Assembly (NCBI GenBank): GCA_018402455.1
Contig: JAGYIG010000014.1
Coordinates: 1 to 64,000 of the forward strand
Direction of reading: 5' to 3'
Origin: Opitutaceae bacterium
GTDB taxonomy: Bacteria > Verrucomicrobiota > Verrucomicrobiia > Opitutales > Opitutaceae
DNA length: 64,000 nucleotides
Each line of letters starts with the position of its first letter. Position 1 is the first letter of the stretch. Of the stretch, positions 45,743 through 55,445 are shown one piece after another. Under the pieces are notes generated by a model. That model saw nothing but the letters and a program-made list of their open reading frames with translations. It made no database searches and had not been told where the DNA came from. The translations under genes were made by a program, and so were the position numbers.

Positions 45743-47161
45743 TTAGTAGCGGTAGTGGTCCGGCTTGTAGGGACCATCGACCGATACCCCGATATAATCG
45801 GCCTGATCCTTCGAGAGCTTGGTCAGCTTCGCGCCAATCCGTTCGAGGTGCAGGCGAGCCACTTCCTCGTCGAGGTGCTTGGGCAGCCGCATGACCGTCG
45901 GCGTGTAGGTGTCCCGGTTTTCCCAGAGGTCCAATTGAGCCAGCACCTGGTTGGTGAAGGAAGCCGACATGACGAAGGAAGGGTGTCCGGTCGCACAACC
46001 CAAGTTGACCAATCGACCCTCCGCCAGCAGGTAGATGCTCTTGCCGTCGGCGTAGGTATACATGTCGTATTGGGGCTTGATCGTGGTGCGCTTGATGCCC
46101 GGTTCCCGCTGCATCTTGACCACTTGGATCTCGTTATCGAAGTGACCGATGTTGCAGACGATGGCTTGATCCTTCATGCCGCGCAGGTGATCGGCGGTAA
46201 TGATGTCCTTGTTGCCGGTGGTCGTCACGTAGAGGTCGGCGACCCCGAGGGTGCTTTCAATGGTGTTAACCTCGAAACCTTCCATGGCGGCTTGCAGGGC
46301 GTTGATCGGGTCGATTTCGGTCACAATGACGCGGGCACCGAAACTCTTCAGCGAATGCGCACAGCCCTTACCCACGTCACCGTAGCCGCAGACGCAGGCA
46401 ACTTTGCCCGCGATCATCACGTCGGTGGCCCGTTTGAGACCGTCGGCGAGGGACTCCCGGCAGCCGTAGAGGTTGTCGAATTTCGACTTGGTCACGGAAT
46501 CGTTGACGTTGATGGACGGCACCAACAGCTGGCCCTTTTCCGCCAGTTCGTAGAGGCGATGGACTCCCGTGGTGGTTTCTTCGGAGACACCCTTCCAGTC
46601 GGCGGCGAGGCGATGGAAGATGGTGGGGTCTTCGGCATGCACCCGTTTGAGCAGGTTTTTGATGACCTGCTCTTCTTCCGAACCCGATTCCGAGTTCACC
46701 CAATCGCTCCCGTTCTCGAGCTCATAACCCTTGTGGATGAGTAGCGTGACGTCGCCGCCGTCATCGACCACCATTTGAGGGCCGAGGCCTTCCGGACTCA
46801 CCAGGGCACTCCACGTGCAGTCCCAATACTCCTCCAAGGACTCGCCCTTCCACGCGAAGACCGGCACTCCGCCGTCGGCGATGGCGGCGGCCGCATGGTC
46901 CTGCGTCGAAAAGATATTACAGGAGCACCACCGCACGGTGGCCCCCAGATCAACGAGGGTTTCGATCAGCACGGCGGTCTGAATCGTCATGTGCAGAGAT
47001 CCCATGATCCGCACACCCTGCAAGGGCTTGTTGGGAAACTTTTCCCGCACCGCCATGAGTCCTGGCATTTCGTGCTCGGCAACGGCGATTTCTTTGTGAC
47101 CCCAGTCGGCAAGACTGATGTCGGCGATCTTGTAGTCGGTGATTTCTGCTGTGGTAGTCAT
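45743..47161 (-). CDS. ahcY: S-adenosylhomocysteine hydrolase
   Basis: Splits S-adenosylhomocysteine into homocysteine and adenosine, closing the methyl cycle. The 472-residue protein is of the longer bacterial form. Motifs are [42 protein letters not shown], the NAD-binding [10 protein letters not shown], and the C-terminal PDHYRY. The gene begins 21 bp after metK and is followed by the terminator at 45687-45715, so the two methyl-cycle genes form a short operon. Confidence 0.98.
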   Translation of the reverse strand: MTTTAEITDYKIADISLADWGHKEIAVAEHEMPGLMAVREKFPNKPLQGVRIMGSLHMTIQTAVLIETLVDLGATVRWCSCNIFSTQDHAAAAIADGGVPVFAWKGESLEEYWDCTWSALVSPEGLGPQMVVDDGGDVTLLIHKGYELENGSDWVNSESGSEEEQVIKNLLKRVHAEDPTIFHRLAADWKGVSEETTTGVHRLYELAEKGQLLVPSINVNDSVTKSKFDNLYGCRESLADGLKRATDVMIAGKVACVCGYGDVGKGCAHSLKSFGARVIVTEIDPINALQAAMEGFEVNTIESTLGVADLYVTTTGNKDIITADHLRGMKDQAIVCNIGHFDNEIQVVKMQREPGIKRTTIKPQYDMYTYADGKSIYLLAEGRLVNLGCATGHPSFVMSASFTNQVLAQLDLWENRDTYTPTVMRLPKHLDEEVARLHLERIGAKLTKLSKDQADYIGVSVDGPYKPDHYRY

Positions 47162-47182
47162 TCTAAAATTTACTGGTTTTCT

Positions 47183-48382
47183 TTAGCTGAGGCGTTTGAC
47201 CGCGGCCATCAGGGCTTTGGTTTTGGTGGTCTGCTCCCAGGGCAATCCGGCTTTGCCGAAATGCCCGTAGTTGGTGGTGGAGCGGTAAATGGGCTGGAGC
47301 AGCTTGAGCTGACGCACGATGCCGGCCGGTTTAAAGTTGAACACTTCCGTCACGGCGTCTGAGATCACACTGTCCGGCACGATTCCCGTGTCGAAGGTGT
47401 CCACAAACACACTGACGGGCTCCGGATGGCCGATGGCGTAGGCGAGTTGAAGCTCACAGAACGGGGCCAAACCAGCCGCCACCACATTCTTGGCGACCCA
47501 ACGCGCCATGTAGGCAGCCGAACGGTCCACCTTGGAAGGGTCTTTGCCGGAGAATGCTCCGCCACCGTGACGTCCCCAGCCACCGTAGGTGTCGACGATG
47601 ATTTTGCGGCCAGTGAGTCCGGAGTCCCCTTGCGGGCCGCCGATGACAAACCGACCGGTGGGGTTGATCAAAAATTCCGTTTGCTTCGACTGCAGGTGGC
47701 GCGGGATGACCTTCTTGACCACGTGCTTGATCAGGTAGGACTCGATCTTGGCCCGGGAGACATCGGCGGTGTGCTGAGTCGAGATGACCACGTTCACCAC
47801 CTCCTTGGGTTTGCCGTCGACGTAGCGCACGGATACTTGGGTCTTCGCATCCGGGCGCAGCCAGTTGGCCTTGCCGGATTTCCGCACCCGTGCGAGTTCG
47901 CGGCCCAACAAGTGAGCCAACATCACCGGCGTCGGCATGAGCTCATCCGTCTCCGTGCAGGCGTAGCCAAACATGATGCCTTGGTCTCCCGCACCTTGCT
48001 CGGCGTGGGTCTTGCCCTCCGCCTCCCGGGCGTCGACCCCTTGGCCGATGTCGGCGGACTGACTGGTCAGCAGATTTTGAATGAACACCCGATCCGCGTG
48101 AAACACGTCATCGTCGTTCACATAACCAATCTCCCGAATGGCTCCCCGCACGATGTTATCGAGGTTGAGCACGGACTCGATGGGCTTGCCCTTGAGCTTC
48201 GGGATGGAGATCTCCCCCGCGAGCACCACGACGTTGGACTTTACCAACGTCTCACACGCCACCCGACTGTTTTTGTCCACTGACAGACAAGCATCCAAGA
48301 TGCTGTCCGAGATGAAATCAGATACCTTGTCCGGGTGCCCTTCGCCCACGGATTCCGACGAGAATACGAATGAATTAGCCAT
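47183..48382 (-). CDS. metK: S-adenosylmethionine synthetase
   Basis: Makes SAM from methionine and ATP. The 399-residue protein starts [19 protein letters not shown], which shows the methionine/ATP-binding [16 protein letters not shown] and [19 protein letters not shown] are the family signatures. ATG 48382, with GGAAG eight bases upstream, is the start; the 14 residues of the longer frame are in the leader. It is followed by ahcY. An AT-rich, 183-bp divergent leader precedes it. Confidence 0.98.
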   Translation of the reverse strand: MANSFVFSSESVGEGHPDKVSDFISDSILDACLSVDKNSRVACETLVKSNVVVLAGEISIPKLKGKPIESVLNLDNIVRGAIREIGYVNDDDVFHADRVFIQNLLTSQSADIGQGVDAREAEGKTHAEQGAGDQGIMFGYACTETDELMPTPVMLAHLLGRELARVRKSGKANWLRPDAKTQVSVRYVDGKPKEVVNVVISTQHTADVSRAKIESYLIKHVVKKVIPRHLQSKQTEFLINPTGRFVIGGPQGDSGLTGRKIIVDTYGGWGRHGGGAFSGKDPSKVDRSAAYMARWVAKNVVAAGLAPFCELQLAYAIGHPEPVSVFVDTFDTGIVPDSVISDAVTEVFNFKPAGIVRQLKLLQPIYRSTTNYGHFGKAGLPWEQTTKTKALMAAVKRLS

Positions 48383-48565
48383 AATTGAGCTTCCACATAC
48401 AGACCGCGACCTCACAAATCGCAAGGGTTATATCATCATATTTTGATTTATTGATATGTTTTTTCAGCCGTTAAAGTCGTAAAAATTTTTACTCGCGCGG
48501 GGAGAAGCAAATCGGCTTTGGTAATTGATTCAGCAGGCGGCAGCACCCCAGCAGACTGATTCATC
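48383..48565 (-). promoter_or_regulatory. AT-rich metK leader and divergent promoter region
   Basis: This 183-bp gap separates metK (-) from the HPt gene (+). The part near metK is much richer in A and T than the surrounding sequence. A minus-strand TATGAT (48435-48440) could serve as a -10 element, and an ATATCA / TGATAT inverted repeat lies around it. No SAM-I core or other SAM riboswitch consensus that I know could be matched. Regulation of metK from here is likely; the mechanism is open. Confidence 0.45.
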
Positions 48566-48916
48566 ATGTCCGACTCCACCATTCTCGACCCTTTGACCAT
48601 TGAAAACCTGCGTGCGCTGGGGGACGAGATGGATGATGACACGTTTCTCAAGGAGGTCATCGACATCTATCTCAATGACACGCCCAACCGTCTGGCCGAG
48701 ATCGATGCATGCCTCTTGTCCGGGGACATCACCACACTGAACCGTGCCGCACACAGCATCAAAGGCGCCTCCGCCAATCTGGGCGCCAAGAAGGTCATCG
48801 AGGTCGCCCGCCGCATCGAGGAAAAATCCAAAACCTCGATCGACGATTTGGCCTCCGACATTGCCGAGCTGAAGGCGAACTTCGACGAGGTGAAGGCTGC
48901 GCTTTCCGCGCTCTGA
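48566..48916 (+). CDS. HPt-domain phosphotransfer protein
   Basis: A 116-residue all-helical protein with the HPt signature AAHSIKGASANLGA; the phosphorylated histidine is H63. It would relay phosphate between a hybrid sensor kinase and a response regulator. It is a free-standing HPt, with no kinase or regulator gene visible in the window. A seven-base hairpin stem (48927-48950) lies downstream. Confidence 0.88.
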   Translation: MSDSTILDPLTIENLRALGDEMDDDTFLKEVIDIYLNDTPNRLAEIDACLLSGDITTLNRAAHSIKGASANLGAKKVIEVARRIEEKSKTSIDDLASDIAELKANFDEVKAALSAL

Positions 48917-48926
48917 ATCAACCTGA

Positions 48927-48950
48927 CAGCCGGGGCGATTTCACCGGCTG
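48927..48950 (+). terminator. Possible terminator hairpin after HPt gene
   Basis: CAGCCGG / CCGGCTG, seven paired bases with a ten-base loop, 10 bp after the HPt stop. There is no T-tract, so termination would have to be Rho-dependent or weak. Confidence 0.35.
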
Positions 48951-48992
48951 CACGGACTGAAAACAGGATTCCGGCGCGGCGGAGCGGATTGG

Positions 48993-49682
48993 CTAGTAGT
49001 CCCCCAGGCGGGCGCCCTGAAAAGCTTTCCAGCAATGGTTGCCGATGAAGAGAACCAGGATCCCGAGCCACAGGCTGCCCCAGGTAAACGCCAGCCCGGC
49101 CAACCCCAGCGTGCCGACTAACCCGAAGCCGGCGGCGTAGAGCAGGCTTTGGCGGGGACCAAATTTGAACCAAAGCAACGAGCGCAGAATCTGGCCGCCA
49201 TCCAAGGGGTAGATGGGCAGAACATTGAAGACCAATAGGACCACGTTGATCAGGCTGACCGAATAGAACCAATTCCAGAAGTCGGTGGATTCGGCCGCCA
49301 CGCCCGACTTGGCCAGCACCCAGGAAACGAGCAGCAATACCGGCACCAATACCACGTTGACCAACGGACCGGCCGCGATGCTCCACAGTTGGGCCCCCGG
49401 CCGGGCGGGAGCATTCACGTAGGCCACTCCCCCCAAGGGCCAAAGCACGATCTGGTCGGACTGCCCGCCGACCTGGCGGCAGGCGAGGGAGTGTCCAAAC
49501 TCATGCATCAACACGATGCCAAAGAGCGCGATATACTCCGCCAAATTCCACAGCGGGGACGAGTAGAGTTGTTGCCGCTCGGACAGGGCCCAGATCGCCA
49601 CGATCGCCCAGCTCCAGTGGAGCCATACGTTGATCCCGAGAAATCTGAAAAGGCGGACCGATCCTTGTTGGGTAGGCAGCAT
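48993..49682 (-). CDS. Site-2-protease-like M50 membrane metalloprotease
   Basis: A 229-residue multi-span protein. The zinc motif HEFGH lies in a hydrophobic helix near residues 60-64 and the third ligand region reads LPIYPLDGGQ near 154-163, so the catalytic residues are complete. Relatives cleave membrane-bound anti-sigma factors or other substrates within the membrane. The protein is short, with no PDZ or CBS domain. It is in line with the MFS gene upstream (59 bp), which may be cotranscribed. Confidence 0.87.
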   Translation of the reverse strand: MLPTQQGSVRLFRFLGINVWLHWSWAIVAIWALSERQQLYSSPLWNLAEYIALFGIVLMHEFGHSLACRQVGGQSDQIVLWPLGGVAYVNAPARPGAQLWSIAAGPLVNVVLVPVLLLVSWVLAKSGVAAESTDFWNWFYSVSLINVVLLVFNVLPIYPLDGGQILRSLLWFKFGPRQSLLYAAGFGLVGTLGLAGLAFTWGSLWLGILVLFIGNHCWKAFQGARLGDY

Positions 49683-49741
49683 GGCTGGGAACCTCTACCG
49701 TGGCCCCATCCCCGCCAAGCCTCATTTCGATCAAAGTCGTT

Positions 49742-50998
49742 TCATGGTAGCTCGGGTTCCAACTCCCCCGCCCGCTCCGCTCCTCCTGCGCCCCGCTCCA
49801 GACGGCGGTCATCGACCCGCCCCGCCATCAGCGCGCCCGCCGCGAGGCCAAACGCACCGGTGATCCACCACCAGTGCACCCCGATCTGCCCATAAATCCA
49901 GACACCGGCACTTCCCACCAGGGCGGAAAGCCCCCACATGATACTGAAAAACCCAAAATAGCGGCCCCGAAATTCCGCCGGAGCCAAGTGTGCCCCATAG
50001 GCCGCGCTCACCGGCAAAGCGACCATCTCACCGAGGGTGAACAGGGCCATTGCCGCCAAAAACCCTGCCATCGTTTCCGCCCCGGCAAAGGCCGCACAAC
50101 CGAGGCCGATCACGGCAAAACCCAGTCCGGCCACCAGCCGCGGCGGAAACCGTTTGATCGCGTGAACCAGCGGCAGCTCCACCAGCACGATGATGAGTCC
50201 GTTGCATCCCATTAGGAGACCATAGTCCACCAGGGAAAGCCCTCGCGTGGTGGCATCCAGTGCCAGCACATTAAAAATCTGCACGAACGCGACCGCCATC
50301 AGCAGCTTCGCCCCCAACAGTTGTAAAAACGGTCGGTTCTGCCCCGCGTCACGCGCGGCCTCCCGCCAGCTGTTCCACACAACTTTCGGCGACGACACCC
50401 TGCCCTTCACCGTCTTCAAGCCGGTCGGCAGCAGGGTCCCCGCCAGCCCCGCAAAAATCAGGGTCGTGGCGGCATCCCCCCAGAAAATCAACGCCGGTGA
50501 CAAGGTGAATAAAATCCCCGCCACCGCCGGCCCCGCGGCAAAGCCCGCGTTCAGGGCCAGGCGAAAAACCGCGAAGGCCACCACGCGATTCGCCGCGGGC
50601 ACCAGATCCGTGAGCAACGCGTTGGCCGCCGGGCCAAACATGTAGGTGAGCCCGCCGTGCACCACCGCCCAGACCAGCAATGACCCCAGACCGGGGCTGT
50701 AAAACATGGCCAGCACCGAGACCGCTGAGCCCACCAGGGAAATGACAATCGTGTTCCGACGGCCGATGGCATCGGCCAAATACCCTCCGGCAAACGGCGC
50801 GATCGTGCCGCCCAGCGATATCGCGCCGAGCACCCAGGCAATTTCCGCCAAGGCCAGCCCGCGGTCCTGCAGATACAGCGCCATGAACGGGAAGACAAAC
50901 GAGCCAAAGCGATTGATGAACTGCCCCCCCGTCAGCACCCACACGGCCAGGGGCAGCGTGCGCATTTCGGCGAGGAGGGTGCGAAAAAAAGTCAGCAT
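49742..50998 (-). CDS. MFS transporter
   Basis: A 418-residue polytopic protein with about twelve membrane spans and a central charged loop near residues 193-215. The MFS motif between spans 2 and 3 reads GGYLADAIGRRNT. It resembles MdtH-like drug/H+ antiporters, but the substrate is unknown. It lies downstream of the damaged uracil-DNA glycosylase gene, on the same strand. Confidence 0.85.
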   Translation of the reverse strand: MLTFFRTLLAEMRTLPLAVWVLTGGQFINRFGSFVFPFMALYLQDRGLALAEIAWVLGAISLGGTIAPFAGGYLADAIGRRNTIVISLVGSAVSVLAMFYSPGLGSLLVWAVVHGGLTYMFGPAANALLTDLVPAANRVVAFAVFRLALNAGFAAGPAVAGILFTLSPALIFWGDAATTLIFAGLAGTLLPTGLKTVKGRVSSPKVVWNSWREAARDAGQNRPFLQLLGAKLLMAVAFVQIFNVLALDATTRGLSLVDYGLLMGCNGLIIVLVELPLVHAIKRFPPRLVAGLGFAVIGLGCAAFAGAETMAGFLAAMALFTLGEMVALPVSAAYGAHLAPAEFRGRYFGFFSIMWGLSALVGSAGVWIYGQIGVHWWWITGAFGLAAGALMAGRVDDRRLERGAGGAERAGELEPELP

Positions 50999-51092
50999 GA
51001 CGGCACCGCCCGTCGGCGGTCACCGGGCGGCGTCGTGATAACGGCAGCCCGGCCCGCGAAGGCAACCCCGCCGCAGCGAAAGTCCTGCCACC

Positions 51093-52003
51093 TTACTTCG
51101 ACTTAAAAAGTCCCGTTGCTGATCGGTGATCGGTTCCACCCGCGCCATCACCTGCAGCAGATCCTCCCAGATCGCCCGCTTCGACCAGTTCGGATTGGTT
51201 CCGCAGAATGCAACTCGGGTGGTAGGTCACCATCACCGGCGTGCCGCAAACTCATGCCATTTCCCCGCACCTCGCCCAGGCTTTGAACCGATCATGCCCC
51301 AACAGTCCCTTGGCCGCCGTCGTCCCCAGCGCCACAATCACCCGCGGTTGCACCACTCCAGCTGGGCCTGCAAATAGGGCAGACAATACGCCATCTCAGC
51401 GCCGGGCGGACGATTCCCGACCTGCTCCCGCCCGCCGCGGTCGGAATTGCGGACGCCAATTCATGATGTTGCCGATGTAAACCTGTTCGCGCGTCAGCCC
51501 CATCGCGCCGATCATTTGGTCAGCAATTGCCTGCGGACCGACGAAGGGCTCCTGTTGCTCCTCCTCCGCGCCCGGTGCTTCGCCGCAAAAGAAAATCGGG
51601 GCATCCAAATCCCCCACCCCATCACGACCTGCTTGCCCGACGCAGCTCTTGGCAGACCGGGTCCTGTTTCACTTGCGCCAACAACGCATCCCACCGGTCC
51701 GCTTGTCCCCCGCCGGCAGGACCACCGAGGGAGCCGGGGGCAACGCGCGAGTCGCGGGCGCTTCTGGCGCGGCGGAGGCAGTCGGCTGCGCTTCTCCCCA
51801 AACGAGGGACCGGCCACGGGCGTACCCGGAGGCGGGCGGGGGGGCGCAGCCGCCGCAGCCGCGGGCGCAGGGTTCGGCTCCGAACGGGCCCCCACCAATT
51901 CGCGCAACCGACTGAGCGATGCTTCAGAAATGGCCACATGCTTCACGCCGACCGACTTCAGTCGGATCAATTCCTCGTTAAGCACCAGTAGGGTCGCCCG
52001 CAT
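51093..52003 (-). pseudogene. Family-4 uracil-DNA glycosylase, broken by many frameshifts
   Basis: The pieces of a uracil-DNA glycosylase family 4 protein are visible in order, but in changing frames. ATG 52003 opens a helical N-terminus and a Pro/Ala-rich linker. Then come RWDALLAQVKQDPVCQEL, GKQVVMGWG, DLDAPIFFCGEAPGAEEEQ, GQLLTK, MIGAMGLTREQVYIGNIMN, MAYCLPYLQAQLE, VIVALGTTAAKGLLG, VMVTYHP and a C-terminal DLLQVMARVEPITDQQRDF. At least eight frame changes are needed, most at G or C runs that look one base short. Sequence identity to the family is otherwise good, so the copy is either a very young pseudogene or hit by assembly errors. The TAA at 51093-51095 is the inferred end. Confidence 0.82.
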
Positions 52004-52015
52004 GCCGTCAACCCA

Positions 52016-52612
52016 TCAGCGCAACGTCGGAGCGACGAGCTTTTCCACGTATTTTCCGAGTTGGTCGAATTCCAGATTCACGCCGTCGCCCACCTGCTTA
52101 TCGCGTAAGTTGGTGGCGCTGACCGTATGGGGAATCAGCCAGACGGCAAAGACATCACCGCTGACCTCCGCAACGGTGAGGGAGATGCCGTCGATCGCGA
52201 TGCTGCCTTTGTGCACCAGATAACGTCCCGTGCCGGCGGGCGCTGCGACTTCCAGGTAGGTGTCTTTGCCGCGTACTTCCAACACCGTGATGCGGCCGAG
52301 CCCGTCAATGTGGCCCGTGACGAAATGACCACCCATCTTGCCATTGAACCGGACCGCCCGCTCCAAATTCACCCGCGCACCCGGCTGGATCTCCTGGAAA
52401 GTGGTCAACCGGCGACTCTCGCCGAGCACATCAAAACCCACTTTCTGGTCGTCGTGGACGACCGCCGTCAGACAGCAGCCGTTGACGGCAATGCTGTCGC
52501 CGAGATCGAGCTCTTGCAGCACGCGTTCCGCCGCAATCTCCAATCGCCAGCTTTCGGCTCCTTCCGTGAAGGAGAGCACCCGACCGGTCTCTTCAATAAT
52601 ACCCGTAAACAT
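52016..52612 (-). CDS. ribE: Riboflavin synthase alpha chain
   Basis: Forms riboflavin from two lumazine molecules. The 198-residue protein starts MFTGIIEETG and holds two tandem lumazine-binding barrels (about 1-95 and 96-190), with the repeated motifs GDSIAVNGCCLT and GSIAIDGISLTV and GHFVTGHIDG between them. ATG 52612 is the family start; the 71 in-frame residues upstream are not real. It lies just upstream of the damaged UDG gene. Confidence 0.96.
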   Translation of the reverse strand: MFTGIIEETGRVLSFTEGAESWRLEIAAERVLQELDLGDSIAVNGCCLTAVVHDDQKVGFDVLGESRRLTTFQEIQPGARVNLERAVRFNGKMGGHFVTGHIDGLGRITVLEVRGKDTYLEVAAPAGTGRYLVHKGSIAIDGISLTVAEVSGDVFAVWLIPHTVSATNLRDKQVGDGVNLEFDQLGKYVEKLVAPTLR

Positions 52613-52671
52613 GCTTCCATGCACACCCGTAGGGGCCGCCGGTGCAATCCCGGACCGACCTCCCCCCGCAA

Positions 52672-54078
52672 TTAAGAATCGATCTTGGCGCGCATGACGG
52701 CGGTCTCTCCACCCCGGCTGACCAACAGCACCAATTCGGGTCGGCCGCTGCGCTCGGCCTCTTCCAGCAATTCCAAGGCCTGCGCGTAGGATTCCACCGG
52801 GGTGCCATTGATTTCCTTCACCCAATCATCGCCTTGCACGCCTGCCGTATCGACCGGGCTGCTGGGCTTCACGAAGTGCACAATCACCCCCGACAACACA
52901 CTTGGATCTTCCCGCCGGGCCACCACGTCGGAAAACACCGTTTCCCGCACGGTCACCCCCAGATCCTCGAAGTAGCGCCGTTCCGACTCCTGTGGTGTTT
53001 TTGGAGCATCGCCGAGCTCCACCGGCAGTTCCAGTTCAAGCTGCTCGCGCAGGATGGTGAAACTGATGACGTCCCCCGGTTGCCGTTTCAGAATCTCCCG
53101 CATCAGGTGGGCCGCCACCACTTGATCCGGTTTGAGCCGGGGCAGCGGCCGACCATCGATCGCGATGATGATGTCACGCGGCAGCAACCCTCCCGTCTCG
53201 GCCGGACTGCCCGGCAAAACCTCCGAAACCACCAAGCCCGCGGCGGAACCCAATCCCAGAAATTCCGCCACCTCCGGGGTGACGGGGTCGATGCCATCGA
53301 TGCCAAACCACGGCAAGGGGCGACCAAACGGATTGGTCGGAATCCGGCCCACCGCCGACAATACCTCCGACGCCAACCGAAATCCGGCGGCCTCATCGGG
53401 GTTGAGCAGCACGGACATTTCCCCCCGGCGGCGCTGGGAATAAATCATCATGCGTTGACCAAAACCAGACGCCCCGATCCCCACGAATTCACCCGCGGCG
53501 TTGAACACCGGGCAGCCCCGCCCCGCCACCCCCTGCAGGGCGATTCCGGTCAACTGGGGCAGGCGTTGGATCATGCTGATGCGCGACTGCAAAAAATAGG
53601 GTTCAAAATCTTCGTCCTTTTGCCGGAGCCCGATGCCCCAAACCGGTTCGGCCATCCGGGGCAGGCGGGCCGGATCGGCGGCGGCGAAATCCGTGATGGG
53701 GCGCAGCCGGTGCCGCCCTTCCGGCGCCACGCGGATGAAATGCCACGTGGTGTAGCCATCCTGCCCGATGTATTCGGCCCGTGAATACTGCGTGGACGGT
53801 TCGCCCGGGCGGTAGACCTTGAAGTCGACGAGTTGGTCCGGCGTCGCGCGATCACTGATCGCCCCCGATTCGAGGATCACCGTGCCCGCCTGGTCAATCA
53901 CCAACCCAAAGGCAAAATTCACCGTGCGATCCATCTCGTGTTCAATCGCGAACTCAACCGCCACCACCGACGCCAACCGCTCCTCGAGCATGGCCGGATA
54001 GTCGGGCAGGTCAGCTCGACCGAGGGAAATCAGGAGGGCCGCGGTAGCCGCGAGCAGGGGGCGAAATTGAGGTATCAT
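52672..54078 (-). CDS. Catalytically degenerate HtrA-like PDZ protein
   Basis: A 468-residue exported protein with a signal peptide (cleavage near residue 22). Residues about 30-230 have the layout of a trypsin-like HtrA domain, but the histidine loop TNxHVV is absent and the serine motif GNSGGP is replaced by G-R-G-C-P near 186-190, so proteolysis is unlikely. Two PDZ domains follow (about 265-355 and 370-465). ATG 54078 overlaps the stop of the active HtrA gene upstream (ATGA). It probably acts as a chaperone, adaptor or partner of that protease. Confidence 0.85.
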   Translation of the reverse strand: MIPQFRPLLAATAALLISLGRADLPDYPAMLEERLASVVAVEFAIEHEMDRTVNFAFGLVIDQAGTVILESGAISDRATPDQLVDFKVYRPGEPSTQYSRAEYIGQDGYTTWHFIRVAPEGRHRLRPITDFAAADPARLPRMAEPVWGIGLRQKDEDFEPYFLQSRISMIQRLPQLTGIALQGVAGRGCPVFNAAGEFVGIGASGFGQRMMIYSQRRRGEMSVLLNPDEAAGFRLASEVLSAVGRIPTNPFGRPLPWFGIDGIDPVTPEVAEFLGLGSAAGLVVSEVLPGSPAETGGLLPRDIIIAIDGRPLPRLKPDQVVAAHLMREILKRQPGDVISFTILREQLELELPVELGDAPKTPQESERRYFEDLGVTVRETVFSDVVARREDPSVLSGVIVHFVKPSSPVDTAGVQGDDWVKEINGTPVESYAQALELLEEAERSGRPELVLLVSRGGETAVMRAKIDS

Positions 54079-55403
54079 GGCTTGAGGACGTAGAGGGAGA
54101 CCCGGAATTTGCGCCGGGCTTCCACCAAAACTTGTTGCGGAGCCTCTTGGTAGTTCTCCGCGGCTTGCACCACATCGATGATCGTGCGGATGGGACGATC
54201 GTTGATTTTGGTGATCACATCCCCCGTGCTGAGCCCCGCCACCGCCGCCGGGAACCCGCGCTGCACTCCGATGACCAAGACCCCGTCCTCATTGGGCAAC
54301 TGATTCTCGCGGGCGTAGGGCCGGGACACCTCCCGGATGCTCAGGCCCCAGACTTCCACCACCGATTCATCCCCCACCCGGCTGACCAACTCTTCGGTGA
54401 CCAATCGATAATCCTGCGTCGTATCCGATCGCTTGATCGAAAAAATCAGTTCGCTGCCGAGGGGTCGCGAGGCAATCAGGTGCTTGATCGGCGGCAGTTG
54501 CTCCGGGAAACGTCCGTCCACGGGAACCCCGTCAATCGCCAACAGGATGTCTCCGCCCCGCAACCCCGCCTCCGCGGCCGGGGAACCGGGATCCACGCTG
54601 TTGATCAACATCCCGCGATTGAGCTCGAGTTCATAAAATTCTTCCAGATCCCGCAGCGCCCCGGGCACGATGCCCACGTAACTACGGGTGATTTTGCCGT
54701 GGCGAGCCAGCCCCTCCATCACTTGCTTCGCCGTCGCGGAGGGAATGGCAAAGCCCAGATTGTCCGCCCCGGAATACCCCCGGGAGTTGATCCCCACGAT
54801 CCGGCCATTGGCCGTCACCAGCGGTCCGCCACTGTTCCCCGGATTGATGGCCGCATCCGTCTGCAGCCAGGTGTTGAACTGGCCGGTCTCGTATCCCTTC
54901 ACCCCGCGGGAATCGGCAAAGAAGCGGCGCGGATTCGAAATGATCCCCCGCGTGACCGTTCGCGTGAGCCCATGCGGCGTCCCCACCGCATACACCGTCT
55001 CTCCCGGCTCCAATCGCGTGGAAACGCCAAACCGGGCCACCGCAAACTGGTGGTCCTTGCGCGCGATTTCGTCCGGATCGAGCCGCAGTAGCGCCAGATC
55101 CGTCCAATGGTCCCACCCCACCAACTCGGCGCTCACCCGTTCCAGATTGGCCAAGGTCACATTGATTTCGACCGCGCGAGGCCCCACGACGTGCGCATTG
55201 GTCAGGATCAACCCGTCGGCCGAAACGATCACCCCCGAGCCCACGCCACTCTGGAACCGCTTCGCGCCGGCTTCGTAGGCATACTCGCGGACGTCGATGC
55301 GCACCACCGCATCGAGCAACTGCCGAAACCCGCGGGACGTCTCGCCAGCCAGGGTCCCCGCTCCAATCAGCAGCGCCAATCCGCCCAGCCCGAGGCGCGT
55401 CAT
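54075..55403 (-). CDS. HtrA/DegP-type periplasmic serine protease
   Basis: A 442-residue protease of the envelope stress class. A signal peptide (MTRLGLGGLALLIGAGTLAG) precedes the trypsin-like domain with an intact triad: H71 in TNAHVV, D102 in DLALLRL and S191 in NPGNSGGPL. Two PDZ domains follow (about 235-330 and 345-435). ATG 55403 gives the signal peptide; the same frame stays open far upstream, but that part is antisense to leuS. It is coupled by ATGA overlap to an inactive paralogue downstream. Confidence 0.92.
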   Translation of the reverse strand: MTRLGLGGLALLIGAGTLAGETSRGFRQLLDAVVRIDVREYAYEAGAKRFQSGVGSGVIVSADGLILTNAHVVGPRAVEINVTLANLERVSAELVGWDHWTDLALLRLDPDEIARKDHQFAVARFGVSTRLEPGETVYAVGTPHGLTRTVTRGIISNPRRFFADSRGVKGYETGQFNTWLQTDAAINPGNSGGPLVTANGRIVGINSRGYSGADNLGFAIPSATAKQVMEGLARHGKITRSYVGIVPGALRDLEEFYELELNRGMLINSVDPGSPAAEAGLRGGDILLAIDGVPVDGRFPEQLPPIKHLIASRPLGSELIFSIKRSDTTQDYRLVTEELVSRVGDESVVEVWGLSIREVSRPYARENQLPNEDGVLVIGVQRGFPAAVAGLSTGDVITKINDRPIRTIIDVVQAAENYQEAPQQVLVEARRKFRVSLYVLKP

Positions 55404-55445
55404 TGACCGGGGTAATGAAAGTGTCACAGTGGCCGATTCGTTCCA

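Noticed and set aside
48383-48565. SAM-I or SAM-II riboswitch in front of metK
   Set aside because: The conserved core sequences of these classes could not be found by eye, so only a leader of unknown type is reported.
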